From: Guillardia theta CCMP2712
Taxonomy: Eukaryota; Cryptophyceae; Pyrenomonadales; Geminigeraceae
NCBI RefSeq assembly: GCF_000315625.1
Contig: NW_005434534.1
Span: forward strand, 144,211 to 165,674
Reading direction: 5' to 3'
Length of the DNA stretch: 21,464 nt
The notes under the pieces are model-generated. The model saw nothing but the letters and a program-made list of their open reading frames with translations. It was not told the origin of the DNA and did no database searches. Positions 1 to 9,040 of the stretch are shown one piece after another (position 1 is the stretch's first letter; the number at the start of each line of letters is the position of its first letter). Position numbers and translations under genes: made by a program.

Positions 1-20
1 TCGGTGCTCGATTTCCCTTC

Positions 21-94
21 CCTCCTCCTCCTCCTCCTCCTCCTCCTCCTCCTCCTCCTCCTCCTCCTCCTCCTCCTCCTCCTCCTCCTCCTCC
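21..94 (+). repeat. (CTC)n microsatellite in intron
   Basis: About 24 uninterrupted CTC/TCC units lie just upstream of the splice acceptor ending at 119. The tract therefore sits in the 3' part of an intron of the transporter gene that follows and may extend its polypyrimidine tract. The apparent poly-leucine ORF over it is a translation of this repeat, not a protein. Confidence 0.9.
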
Positions 95-119
95 TTTTGC
101 TGATGCTGATGTCCGGCAG

Positions 120-451
120 TCCATCATCGCTTCAGGCATCATCTCCATGTACATGGTCCCTGCGCTCAAGTTTTTCCCCACCACCGCCTGGTGATTTTCT
201 TCTCTTCCTCTCCTCTCGTCCCACTTCCACCCCCTCCCCTCCCTCCTCTTTCTGCCCCCCATCCTCTCAGACCCGTCCCCCTTCCCCCTCCCCTTCCTGC
301 CTCATTCCCTCACCCTTCAGGTTTGTTGGAACATCTCTGGTCCTGGCAGCGACGATTCTCTACAGGTAGAACATCCTCTCTTGCTCGCGCTCTCTTCATC
401 CTCCTGTTCAGCCTGCCGGACGAGCGCAAGAACAAGGGGAAAGAAGCATAG
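120..451 (+). CDS. Nucleotide-sugar transporter (SLC35/CST-like), C-terminal exons, partial
   Basis: The gene's 5' part lies left of the window. Three exons join in frame: 120-190, 321-365 and 412-451, with introns 191-320 and 366-411 (GT-AG, very pyrimidine-rich). The joined C-terminus runs from SIIASGIISMYMVPALKFF through a last hydrophobic segment (FVGTSLVLAATILYSLP) to a short basic tail ending KNKGKEA and stop TAG at 449. A final helix ending in LYSLP/LYGLP followed by a short charged tail is typical of the C-terminus of CMP-sialic acid / UDP-galactose transporters (SLC35A), which exchange nucleotide sugars for nucleoside monophosphates in Golgi or ER membranes. Substrate cannot be read from this fragment; another drug/metabolite-transporter superfamily member is possible. 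It is convergent with the next gene, whose stop lies 223 bp away. Confidence 0.6.
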
Positions 452-674
452 AAGAATCCGCTTCCTCCTGCTCCACATATTGTTTTTCTCGTGCGCCAAG
501 TCACCCCCGATGTTACATACTGCAGCCCTTGCTTGAGTTCAATACAGCCATCACAAGTTTCTTGCAACAACTAGGAGGAGAGGAGAGCTGAGGGGCGGGA
601 GAGAAAGAGAAGGGGAGGAGAGTCAGGAAGAGGAGGGGGTAGCCTGAGAGGACGAGAGGCGAGGATAGAGATGT

Positions 675-2447
675 TCACTCCTCCCGCTCGTCCACTCGCT
701 TCTCTTCGCTCTCCTCCTGCTTCATCATCATCAAGCTGTTCTTCACCCTTGCCAGCCTCTCGCCCTTGAGATCGTAATGGTACCAGATGACGAGCTGAAG
801 GGCCGAGCAGAGCATGGGAAGAGCGAACGAGAGGCCAAAGATGGCGACCTGGAGGTCTGAAGGGGAGGAGGAGCGAGACGAAGAAGGGAGATGAGCGGGG
901 GAAGGAGCAGAAACGGAGGCAGCAAGGGGAGGGGGAGGGGGAGACGTTTCAGGGGTGCTGTCCTTACTGAGACCGAAGGAGTTTAGGATGAAGACGCCGA
1001 CGACCGGAGCAAGAGACTGCGAAGGCTTGACGAGCAGCGACTGGACGCCATGGACGGAGGTAGCGACCGACTCCCTCCTCCTCCACTTCACCGCGTCCTC
1101 ATCGATCACGTCCGCCATGATCTGCACGCATAGGATCAGCCCACCCCATTCCTTTACAACCCTGTTCTGTCCTGAACCTTCCTCTTGCTCCTCCTGCTCC
1201 TCCTACTTGACTCACCAGGTCGTAGAAGCCCCAGCTGGTGAGGAGGAGGGCTTGCAGGACGTACAGGGAGCACCAGGTCATGTAGTGGCTGATGCCCACG
1301 AGGAGGGCAAGACCGCACGACAGCAGCATGCTTATCGTCACCCGCCACATGAGCAGGTGCAGTCCCCAGCGACTCGCCAGCGGCGTTAAGAGCTGAACCC
1401 CGATCTTGGGGAGGTAGAGGACGAGGGCGGTGAAGGCGGCGTGAGCAGGAGGAGGGAGGAGGGGCGTCATGAGAAGCTTGTCCAGGAAGATGAAGAAGGA
1501 CTTGGAGAGCGTGACGTTGAAATTCATCATCCACTGGAGGGGGGGCAGCAAACGTCAGCGAGATAGCGGAGGAGAAGAGGAGAAGAGGAGGAGGAGGGGA
1601 GGAGGAGGAGGGGGGGGGATGAGGAGGGGGGAGGAGGATTTCTCACATTCATGCAGACGTAGAGCACGAAGTTCTTTTGCTGTAGGAGCTGACGAGCGAA
1701 TTCCATCCATCGCTGCAAGCCAAACCTGCATCCTCCCAACCTCTGCAGCCCCCATCGACTCTTCTCACCCTCCGTCCGCACATCCGTCAGCATGGCTTGA
1801 CTGGGCGAGTGGGAGGAGGGGTCGCTGGAGCAAGAAGACGGGACCACGAGCATCGAGCCGCTTGCATACCAGGCCATGGCAGAGAGCAGAGAGCACCCCC
1901 AGCAGAAGCGCCGGAAGGGGTCGAGGTTGTCCTCGTCCCACAGGTAGTATGCCGTCGTCCCGATGCAGGAGCCGACCAAGCCGAACCAGGAGGAGAACCA
2001 GTTGAGCTTCAGCCGCTCCCTGGAGTCGACGCACAGGTCCGCGAGTAGGGCGCACTTGGTGATCATGACGTAGGTCAGGAAGCCATCGTACATCATCATC
2101 GACATGGCGAAGTGCAGGACAGCCGCCCATGAGTTGCCGTCCGACGACCAGGGATACCACGTGACCATGAAGCTCAGGCTCCACATGGGACCCCCGTACT
2201 TGAGGACAGGAAGGCGGCGGTGGGAGCGGTCGGCCTGCTGGTCGATCATCCACCCGAAGAGAGGATCGTTGATGGCGTTCCAGACGGCATAGACGACATG
2301 CACGGCATAGAAGGAGGAGGGTTGCAGACGCACAACTCGAGTGAAGAGGATGACCGAGAAAGGGCCGAAAAGACTGCCCACAATGGAAGATGCGAAGCCG
2401 CCAAGAGCGAAGGCTACAGACTGTTTGCTGACACCGCGGAACATCAT
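675..2447 (-). CDS. GPH/MFS_2-family transporter (MelB-like), 4 exons, 484 aa
   Basis: Minus-strand exons 2447-1647, 1533-1216, 1121-968 and 856-675 join through GT-AG introns of 113, 94 and 111 bp (phases 0, 0, 1). The start is the ATG at 2447 (MMFRGVSKQS), because it sits just before the first helix; the ORF opens further upstream only without an ATG. The protein is polytopic. Residues 57-80 (NAINDPLFGWMIDQ...RRLP) match the loop 2-3 signature of the glycoside-pentoside-hexuronide (GPH, MFS_2) group, in which MelB carries sugars with a cation. A second such region starts at FLDKLLMTPLL in exon 2, and the last helix ends LVIWYHYDLKGERLARV, also typical. The tail is Lys/Glu-rich (KQEESEEKRVDEREE). 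Substrate is unknown: sugar, amino acid or lipid-like cargo are all known among eukaryotic MFS_2 proteins. Introns contain G-rich (minus: C-rich) tracts near 1540-1640. Confidence 0.8.
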
Positions 2448-3706
2448 ATCAGGGAAAGCAAGGGTGTGAAGGAGGATATGAATCAAAGCAGGAAGCTACT
2501 CCTATCCAGATGCACTGTGGGGCTGGAGGAGAGGCAAGCGGGAAGGGGTAAGGAAGGGTGGACAAGGGAGGATTCCTCGAGAAGACTAGACGAGCAGGTA
2601 GCGAGACAACGAGCAGTCGAGTCGTACCAAGATATCGATCCGATCAACCGAGCCGAGCCGAGCTAGGACTGCCTCCTGCCTCCTCCTCGTGGCATACCGA
2701 CTGCCTTGCCATGTTTCGCCCTGCTGGGAGAAAAGCCGAGGCGAACTTGCTGTGACCCCGACTACCCCATCCCTATTTTGCTCCTTTTCACCCCTTGAGA
2801 TACTACCCCCACCCTCTTTCGCAAAGTGGCCTCCTGTTGACACTACCCCTTCTTTCACTGTCATTTCATTTCCTATCACCCCTTCTTCATCATAACCCCT
2901 ACCACCCGGAATATTACCCCACCCCCAGGTATCAACCCTCCCTCTGCTGACACTCTTCTGGGCTCGCCTCACCATGCTGTCCGCTACAGTCTGCGTCCCC
3001 CCTGGCGGCGCCTGCCGCTCGCCCGCTTCCCCCGCCCCCCCCCCGCCTCCCTCCCTCCCTCCTCCCCTTCTGTCTGTTCCTCATCCCTTCATCTCCTCGC
3101 TGCTTCTTTGCGCTCCCGCTCTCTTGCACTTCTAGAACTGATTTGAGCTTGCCGTTCGTCGAACGTCGCGACCTTTTCCTTACAACCCTCCCCATGTTCA
3201 CTTGTTCACTTACGACATAAAGTCTCGGCTTTCTCAGAGCTCCTATTCTCTCTTCCCAATGAACTGACATGACGATCATTGCGTTCAATCACGGCAAACT
3301 TGTCGTTGACTCTGAATTCCACTTATCGTGCATGAACTGACAACAAAATTGGCTTATGTATATGTTATTATTATCAGAGTCACAATAATGCTTGTCTTGT
3401 TCTTATTTTCATCATATTCATGTCTCTTTCATCTAGATTTGTCTTGAGCTTAGAACCAATCGTGTTAGGTTTCATTAGAACAGGCTCAATACGATTTCAG
3501 CTTCCCTTACATTTGTGGGTCAAAATTGATTGCAAAACCAAACCAAAAATATGGCTGCAACACAGTGACCCGAACACTTACATTCTTCTTATTGATGATG
3601 AGAGCTCAACGCAAATCATGTTGTGATTTAAATAGACTTCTGCAAAGAGGTCTTGGTTGAGACTCACCACTATTGCAACAGTTTCAGTTTTACAGTCGAC
3701 TTCGCA
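2448..3706. other. Intergenic region with C-rich tract and no supported gene
   Basis: Between the two divergent genes no exon is supported. 2757-2945 is a run of TACCCC/ACCCCACCC-like words with C on the plus strand. 3040-3065 is a CCCTCC/CCCGCC low-complexity stretch. 3300-3640 is AT-richer with no repeat recognised. Long open frames here (for example minus 2932-3288) are Arg/Gly-rich readings of the C-rich DNA. The region should contain the promoters of both the MFS_2 gene (minus) and the seven-exon gene (plus). Confidence 0.6.
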
Positions 3707-4849
3707 ATGTCGCAAAAATTCTTCAAGACAAGGGGAAGGATGGAGGAAACTCACTTTGCCCGAGAGAAAGACAAGTATGCGTACAAGTCAATTCGAGATG
3801 CTCTCAAGGAATCCGGTCAGCTGGACGCGGCGAGGCAGAGACTCGAAGAGGTGGTTTCTCCCGTCGGCGTGCTCTTGCATGTGTTGAGACTTGTCGCAGG
3901 CACTGAAGAGAGAGGCCAACGGTGTTGACATCCTTGCTGAAGTCAGCGCGGCACGAGCCATGGCGAAGTTCAACGTGGAAGACCTTCCGCCTGTGACCAT
4001 CCACCCCCGTATCAAGTAAGCTTCGGTGGTTGGAAGGGAAGCTGGAGGTCATGCTTGCTCAGGCAGGAGGCCCAAGGTCCTTCGGTCCTGCAAGAGATAG
4101 AAAACTTCATGAAGAACGTGAAGCTCCCCAAACCACAAACGCATGCAGAATTTGAGGTAGGACTCTGGTCAACCCTATGCACTACGTCACCATCCTGCAA
4201 GGTTGCCCAAGACGGTTTGCACGCCATCACGAGAGGCCGTTACGCTTATCTCAACGACTTCATGAAGTCGATGGAGGTGCAGCCAGAAGAAAGGTGAATG
4301 GTGTCACTTCTTCCATCCCTTCTGCTCTCCTCACGTTCTTCCATCCCTTCTGCTCTCCTCACGTTCTTCCATCCCTTTTGTTCTTCTCAAGTGTGCAACT
4401 GCCAGACGCCCGATGACCAAGAGAGAGATGTTCCGCGCACAGAAGTTCTACGAATCTGCGAATCGAAATGTCTTGCTCGCTTTCTTAGCGACTGGCCATG
4501 ACCCGTCGATTTGTCAGGCGAAAGCGATAGGAGGTGCCTTCATTGCTGGTTCTGCTCTTTGCTTGATTGGAGGTGGTGTGGCGTGGTATGCCACCAAGAG
4601 ATACTATAACGTGAAAGACGTGAGTGTGCTCAAGAGGATCTTCAGACTGGCTGACTGCTGCATACGCATCAGAGCAAGGAGTATGCGCAGAAAATGAGAG
4701 AGTTGACGCCAGAAACGACGAAGCAGCTTCAAGATGGATCGTTCGGGAACATGGTAATATAAATCCGGAGATTCTTACATGACTGATCTGTGCGCGATCA
4801 GATCCGAGGGACCAACGATACGATTCGAACTTGGGTGTCGAAGAATTGA
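3707..4849 (+). CDS. Unknown 262-aa protein with one central-C-terminal membrane segment, 7 exons
   Basis: Exons 3707-3850, 3900-4015, 4063-4156, 4202-4293, 4406-4619, 4673-4753 and 4802-4849 join in frame through GT-AG introns of 49, 47, 45, 112, 53 and 48 bp. The ATG at 3707 (MSQKFFKTRGR) is chosen because upstream sequence in frame has no ATG. The N-terminal ~180 residues are charged and helical-looking (AREKDKYAYKSIRDALKESG; VLQEIENFMKNVKLPKPQ). A single hydrophobic segment, about residues 189-209 (AIGGAFIAGSALCLIGGGVAW), contains GxxxG-like glycines and is followed by a basic YATKRYYNVK stretch and a soluble C-terminus ending TWVSKN. I do not recognise the family. A glycine-rich single membrane helix flanked by basic residues would fit a small organelle inner-membrane protein, which is a guess. 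The exon model itself is strong because all seven junctions keep frame and hydrophilic/hydrophobic sense. Donor 1 (GAG|GTGGTT) is weak and could shift by 3 bp. Confidence 0.75.
4308..4391 (+). repeat. 28-bp tandem repeat inside intron 4
   Basis: A unit beginning TTCTTCCATCCC starts at 4308, 4336 and 4364: two full copies and a partial third, nearly identical, pyrimidine-rich. It lies entirely in intron 4294-4405 of the seven-exon gene. Removing two 28-bp units would leave a 56-bp intron, close to its 45-53 bp neighbours. Confidence 0.85.
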
Positions 4850-4998
4850 TAATCTGCTAGCGTCTAAACCCTTAAACATCCAACTCGTCTATTCTGGTGG
4901 AGGTAGTAGTTAGCACAGGATTTGTTTGTGAGTGTCGAAACTCTACGGAAGTCTGAAGTATTCATGGCAACAATCGAAAGCTTTGAAGTAAAGACAGT

Positions 4999-5004
4999 TT
5001 TATT
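4999..5004 (-). terminator. AATAAA poly(A) signal for the PWKN-repeat gene
   Basis: The minus strand reads AATAAA 45 nt beyond the stop of the PWKN-repeat gene, a normal distance for a polyadenylation signal. It supports that gene being expressed on the minus strand. Confidence 0.55.
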
Positions 5005-5048
5005 GCACACTAATGCACATTGTAAGTGAACACACAGTTATAGACGAC

Positions 5049-5441
5049 TTAAGCCTTCATGCCTCCGCCAGAAGGAGGAGGGCTCCACGGGTTCGAGTTC
5101 TTCCACGGAGCAGGGTTCTTCCACGGAGCAGGGTTCTTCCAGACGGAAAGCTTCTGCCCTGTGACAGGGTGCCAGGGATTGTTGTTCTTCCATGGCTTCG
5201 TGTTGATCCAAGGGTGAGGGTTGTGCCACCAGGACTGAAGCGGGTTCTTCCATGGGTTCTTGTTCTTCCATGGAAGCCACACGTGAGGATCTCTCAACAG
5301 CTGCATGACCTTGCCTCTCATGTGGCGAGTCCCCATCAACTGGGCAGCACACAGTGGAATGGCAACAGCAGCAAGGGGAAGGCTGTTCTGCCTTGGCGGA
5401 AGCTGATCGTAGTCATGTTCGTTCTGGTTCGAATTCTCCAT
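5049..5441 (-). CDS. Trp-rich PWKN-repeat protein, 130 aa, unknown
   Basis: A single uninterrupted frame with ATG at 5441 and stop at 5049. Residues 1-20 are polar (Asn/Gln/Asp-rich), 21-36 form a short hydrophobic stretch (LPLAAVAIPLCAAQLM), and residues 52-120 are a repeat region. PWKN occurs at 57-60, 63-66, 83-86, 106-109 and 112-115, with a further WKN at 101. There are 12 tryptophans between residues 55 and 119, many in (K)NPW context. The DNA shows an 18-bp tandem duplication at 5095-5130 that encodes two of the PAPWKN units, while other units are diverged at DNA level but conserved as W-K-N-P, which argues for selection on protein. The tail is SPPPSGGGMKA. No signal peptide is clear, although the 21-36 stretch could act as an internal anchor. 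I do not recognise a family. The plus-strand frame over the same DNA is Arg/Pro-rich and judged a shadow. An AATAAA lies 45 nt past the stop. Confidence 0.6.
   Translation of the reverse strand: MENSNQNEHDYDQLPPRQNSLPLAAVAIPLCAAQLMGTRHMRGKVMQLLRDPHVWLPWKNKNPWKNPLQSWWHNPHPWINTKPWKNNNPWHPVTGQKLSVWKNPAPWKNPAPWKNSNPWSPPPSGGGMKA
5095..5141 (-). repeat. 18-bp coding tandem repeat (PAPWKN units)
   Basis: Copies at 5095-5112 and 5113-5130 differ by one base, and 11 bp of a third copy follow. The period is a multiple of three and adds one six-residue PAPWKN unit each. Confidence 0.8.
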
Positions 5442-7464
5442 TTGGTGTTTTGGTTCGAAGGGGGAAGCCAGGAGGTGTGAGTTTGGTGTCAGAAGACTTC
5501 GAGGGGAGGAGGACGAGGGAGGAAGAGCTTTCAGTTGGGGCTGAACGCGTGGGGAAGGGTGAGCAAGATGGGTTGCGAGGCAGGCGGAGATGCTTTTGAA
5601 GCCTCGGAGGGAGCGGGAAGCAGGGGCTAAAGCACCGGTACTTCATAGCGAAAGTACGGGGGTCCTAGGGGATCAACAGGTACAAATTGGGGGTGGGTCC
5701 CAAAAACTATATAGACACAATAATCTTTTATTGAAATTTCCCATGGGGTGGGGTGATTTTGGAGAGGGGTAGGGATACAATCGTACAGGTTGTGTAATAG
5801 ATCCTTACTCACTATTACCTATAGATACAATTAAGGTAAATCAAGTGTTCGTGACCCGGTCAAGGATGCTTCCTTTCAATTGGTTCAAATCGACGGGTAG
5901 GGTACAGTACCCATGTAGCCCTCTCCCATTAGGGGGTACTATACGCGTACGAGAAAGATTTGTTTTATAACTTCAAAAACTCTTTTAAGCAGATACGGCC
6001 CCAGGCGTCATGGAAGAAGGATGGGAACCCCCAACGTTTGGCTGTTTTGTTGGTTTTAAAATCAAGACTTTGTTTTAAAGTAGAAATGCGAACAAGAAGA
6101 ACAAAACCAAAGCCAATTCGGACTCTCTTTCGCCTTATTTGCTTTCTCACCCCCATGTTTTACTTGTTTGAGGAGGGTATTCCAAACTCAGTGTGAGTCA
6201 ATTGTTTTTCCTGAGTTGCATATGCTTCTAAAAGTGCTACCGAAACCTTATCTCCTGACGATATGACCCCATTGATGCCTTTCTCAAAGGATGTATTATC
6301 TCAATGTTTCGACAAGAAGCGCCTCCCTCGAATGGTGAAATGCTACCTTTTTAACAATAAAGAATTTTAAAAGTATCATCGATCTGAGGGAGGGGTACAT
6401 AACCCAGGAGCTGATTGTAGAAAAAGGGGTTCCTTCTCGCCATGAGGATAGGTGGGTGGTTTTAGAAGGCAAATTGAGGGGTGGGTGGGATGTGGGTGGA
6501 AGAAGCAAGGGTCGATGACTCAAGGGTCGACGAAGCAAGGCTGCAGGACGATTTGTACCTCACATACATGGTCTCATGTGTGATTTTATAAGTATATCAA
6601 TAGGTAATTACCACATACTATGGACCTTGGTCATTAGAGGCACCGCTGGGAGTGGGGGAGCTGACCATGGGGCGATGACAGGGCAAGTTGAAGATAAGTA
6701 AACTGGGGACCCCTCGGAACAGACAGGAGGGGGGGTGGGGTTGTAGAAGCAACTGACTCGGAGCAAGCCTCACTTGACGGAAAGGACAGCAACAGCTCAA
6801 TAGGGACGAGGTAGGAAAACCTCGAAGAAGACAGCAGGAACCTAGGACCCATGGGAGACAGCAGGCGATAAGCGAGACAGCTTCTATCACATCTCTACAG
6901 GACAGCAATCACAGGTCATGGAACTTCAGGGTCCGACAAATAATTACAAACGGCTAGAGGAGGACTTACCCGTAAGTCATCAGCATGGGCACGAGACGCT
7001 TTCCTTCCTGCAGGAAGGGAAAGGAGAACGAGGCGAAGTGTCTCTGGGAGACTTGATTGCTTGAAGTAAACTAAGCTTGAACGCCTGTACAAATCTATTA
7101 TCATATCTATTAGTGTTCACTGGAACACTGGGAATGAACTGGGAATTCCGTGTGTGCCTGCGATCCGCCAGCGCAACGCATCATCTTGCAAGAGTTCATT
7201 AGTCCGTGTCACTGGCTGACCAGTGAAGCAGTAATTTGAAGATACCGAAGCAGTTATAGCACTCTCGAAGATAGTCTGGAAGGTTCGAGTTCCTTTTCGA
7301 ATGAGGGGATGAAGGTCAAGGAGCTTGTATATGGTCGATAGCTTGCTTGTATATGGTCGATAGCTTGCTTGTATATGGTCGATAGCTTGGTTAACGACTT
7401 GAAGGTCAATCGACTCAGGCAATCCTCGTTATGCTCGAGACCGGCCCGGTCTGATTGTCACCCG
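5442..7464. other. Intergenic region with G-rich (plus) / TACCCC (minus) tracts
   Basis: No gene is supported over about 2 kb. 5640-5770, 5895-5945, 6380-6500 and 6650-6750 are rich in GGGGTA, GGGTGGGG and GAGGGGTAGGG words on the plus strand, hence TACCCC/ACCCCACCC on the minus strand, which is the coding strand of the PWKN-repeat gene just downstream. 5950-6330 and 6540-6620 are AT-richer. Open frames across 5960-6196 and 6618-6908 lack splice or composition support. Confidence 0.55.
7323..7388. repeat. Three perfect 22-bp tandem copies
   Basis: The unit GCTTGTATATGGTCGATAGC plus TT is repeated exactly at 7323-7344, 7345-7366 and 7367-7388 with no spacer. Identity of all three copies implies a recent expansion. 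The absence of spacers rules out a CRISPR-like array. Confidence 0.95.
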
Positions 7465-7951
7465 ATGCAAGAAGGCTTGCCTCAGGTCGACGACTTCACT
7501 GCCAGAGAGGTGGAAGACAGAATGATGGCGTGTGTTGGATGGGTAAGGAGGAAGAGAAGAAAGGACAAGGAAAGAGCGTGGTAAGAGATCGATGGCAGAG
7601 ATAATGTTTATGACGTCGAAAGCGATATACGTAAGATAACTAGTCTAAAAGTTCTTCCTCAGTACCTTTTGTAAGTACTTCGTTCTTGCAACTCGTCAGA
7701 AGTGGGGATGTTTTGCATTGCTGGCGCCTTTTGCATTGGATGTCGGGTCGCGCTTGGTAAGCTGTAAGATGATCACGAGGAGACGCAGTAAACTGAATGT
7801 TTTGCGAGGATGTACCTTTGAAGTTCGCCACGCTTCACGTTGCACGCGCTGTCAGAAGTGCCCCCTTTCATGCTGCACGCGCTTCCTGTTCTGTAGAAGC
7901 ATCTTGTTCCAGGTCACGGTATGCCTCATATTGCTGATAGCGCTGTCCTGA
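7465..7951 (+). CDS. Possible small Cys-rich membrane protein, 3 exons
   Basis: Tentative exons 7465-7542 (MQEGLPQVDDFTAREVEDRM...), 7700-7756 (KWGCFALLAPFALDVGSRL) and 7856-7951 (KCPLSCCTRFLFCRS..., ending in LILLIALS) join in phase 0. Donors are GTAAGG and GTAAGC and both acceptors are TCAG, giving 76 residues. The second intron (7757-7855) is also open in the same frame, so exons 2 and 3 may be one exon. The product would have a short acidic N-terminus, a hydrophobic middle and a Cys-rich hydrophobic C-terminus. No family is recognised. Short length and few diagnostic residues keep this weak; an upstream exon before 7465 is also possible. Confidence 0.3.
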
Positions 7952-8391
7952 AGGTGCTGCATGTCATGCAGTCTAATTCAATGAAGTTTCAAGTAATCAG
8001 TGGCTCTCAGGAATGAGAATGATAGTCACGTTCAGCAATAGTCGTTATCTGCATTCTTTATTGATCCAACAGCCAGACCTTGATGCGGTCACCTAATTAC
8101 GCTACACAGGCTGAGTCCGTAAGCCGGCATGGAGGCGATTGGATTGCCAAAGCATTGGAATTATTTTGAGGAGCTGGGTATAGAGATATCATAGCATGCT
8201 GATCAATTCTTCGATCGTATCATGCCGCGGAAAGACATCAATTCCATTAAGATCTGTACATCTGTTTACTGAGCCCCTGCATCTGGGTCAAGTCTGATGT
8301 GAAGATACATCTCAATTCACAGGTTTTCCCGTACTATCTTTGTCCGATTATGTTCATGTCGTTATGAATCAAACTGTGACATGAGTAGAAG
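7952..8391. other. Gap with no supported feature
   Basis: Mixed-composition DNA without long open frames, obvious repeats, or convincing splice-joined exons on either strand. It presumably holds 3' untranslated sequence for both flanking tentative genes. Confidence 0.5.
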
Positions 8392-8954
8392 CTAAAATTT
8401 AGAGACTCCTCTTGTCTGCGTTTGCTGAAACTTCATGATGGAGTGATGAATGAAATTTGATACTAAAACAATTGAAGGGATGGCGCGGAGCAGGAGCACC
8501 GTGTTTCCCACCTCACGAGAACTGAGGAGGCGTAGCACAGCCTGAGCACCTGCTAAGCACAGTCGAGCTCGATACTGGCGAAACAGGCGGCCCAGCACGG
8601 AGGCGATGGAAGGAGGGCCCCTTGCGAACTCGGAAAATGGAGGGCGTCACCTGCACTGAAGGAAACCAGTCTGGTTGAAAGGCTTTGACGTCGGATGCCA
8701 AGGCATGCGACTCGGCCGCGATCGGGTCGAATACAACAGGGAAGAAAATACCTTGGCAATATTTGTGTGCAATGCGATAGAAATGTTGTTACACACTGAA
8801 CAGGAAAAGCGCTATAGAGAGATGGCTGACTGGATGACTGAGAAAGAATGATTGAAAGTACATACTGTTCTACGATACCAGTGCCGTGACGCCGGTCAGC
8901 CTGCTTCATCGACAGTCGTGCCACGGTAAGGCTGCTGCTGCGAGAAATGGTCAT
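8392..8954 (-). CDS. Possible small gene of unknown function
   Basis: One model joins 8954-8879 (MTISRSSSLTVARLSMKQAD...), 8795-8752 (CNNISIALHTNIAK; good acceptor CCTGTTCAG and donor AAG|GTATTT) and a last exon starting near TATCGAGCTCGA (about 8571) that runs to the stop at 8392 and contains a hydrophobic stretch (VLLLRAIPSIVLVSNFI). Frames agree, but alternative splice choices give equally open readings, and the first exon overlaps the alternative terminal exon of the neighbouring upstream gene (8991-8896). No family recognised. Treat as a candidate only. Confidence 0.22.
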
Positions 8955-9040
8955 TCCGAATATTCCTCAGGGCTTGAAGGTGATGGATCATCTACACACG
9001 AATCATACTCCGCACCGTGGCATCTCCCCGGCCCTTCAAC

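Noticed and set aside
4-369. Poly-leucine/proline ORF over the (CTC)n tract
   Set aside because: It is the translation of a microsatellite. The true exons here (120-190, 321-365) read differently and are bounded by splice sites.
2932-3288. Arg/Gly-rich minus ORF upstream of the MFS_2 gene
   Set aside because: Composition comes from the C-rich DNA; no motif, splice or repeat evidence supports coding.
5013-5480. Plus-strand Arg/Pro/Val-rich ORF opposite the PWKN gene
   Set aside because: It is the antisense of the Trp-repeat frame, and the AATAAA and repeat conservation favour the minus strand.
7323-7388. CRISPR-like array
   Set aside because: Repeats are directly adjacent with no spacers, in a eukaryotic context, with no cas-like genes nearby.
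8630-8790. Minus-strand exon reading FYRIAHKYCQGIFFPVVFDP
   Set aside because: The frame is protein-like, but an in-frame TAA lies just upstream and no AG acceptor sits between it and the start of the reading, so it cannot be spliced in.
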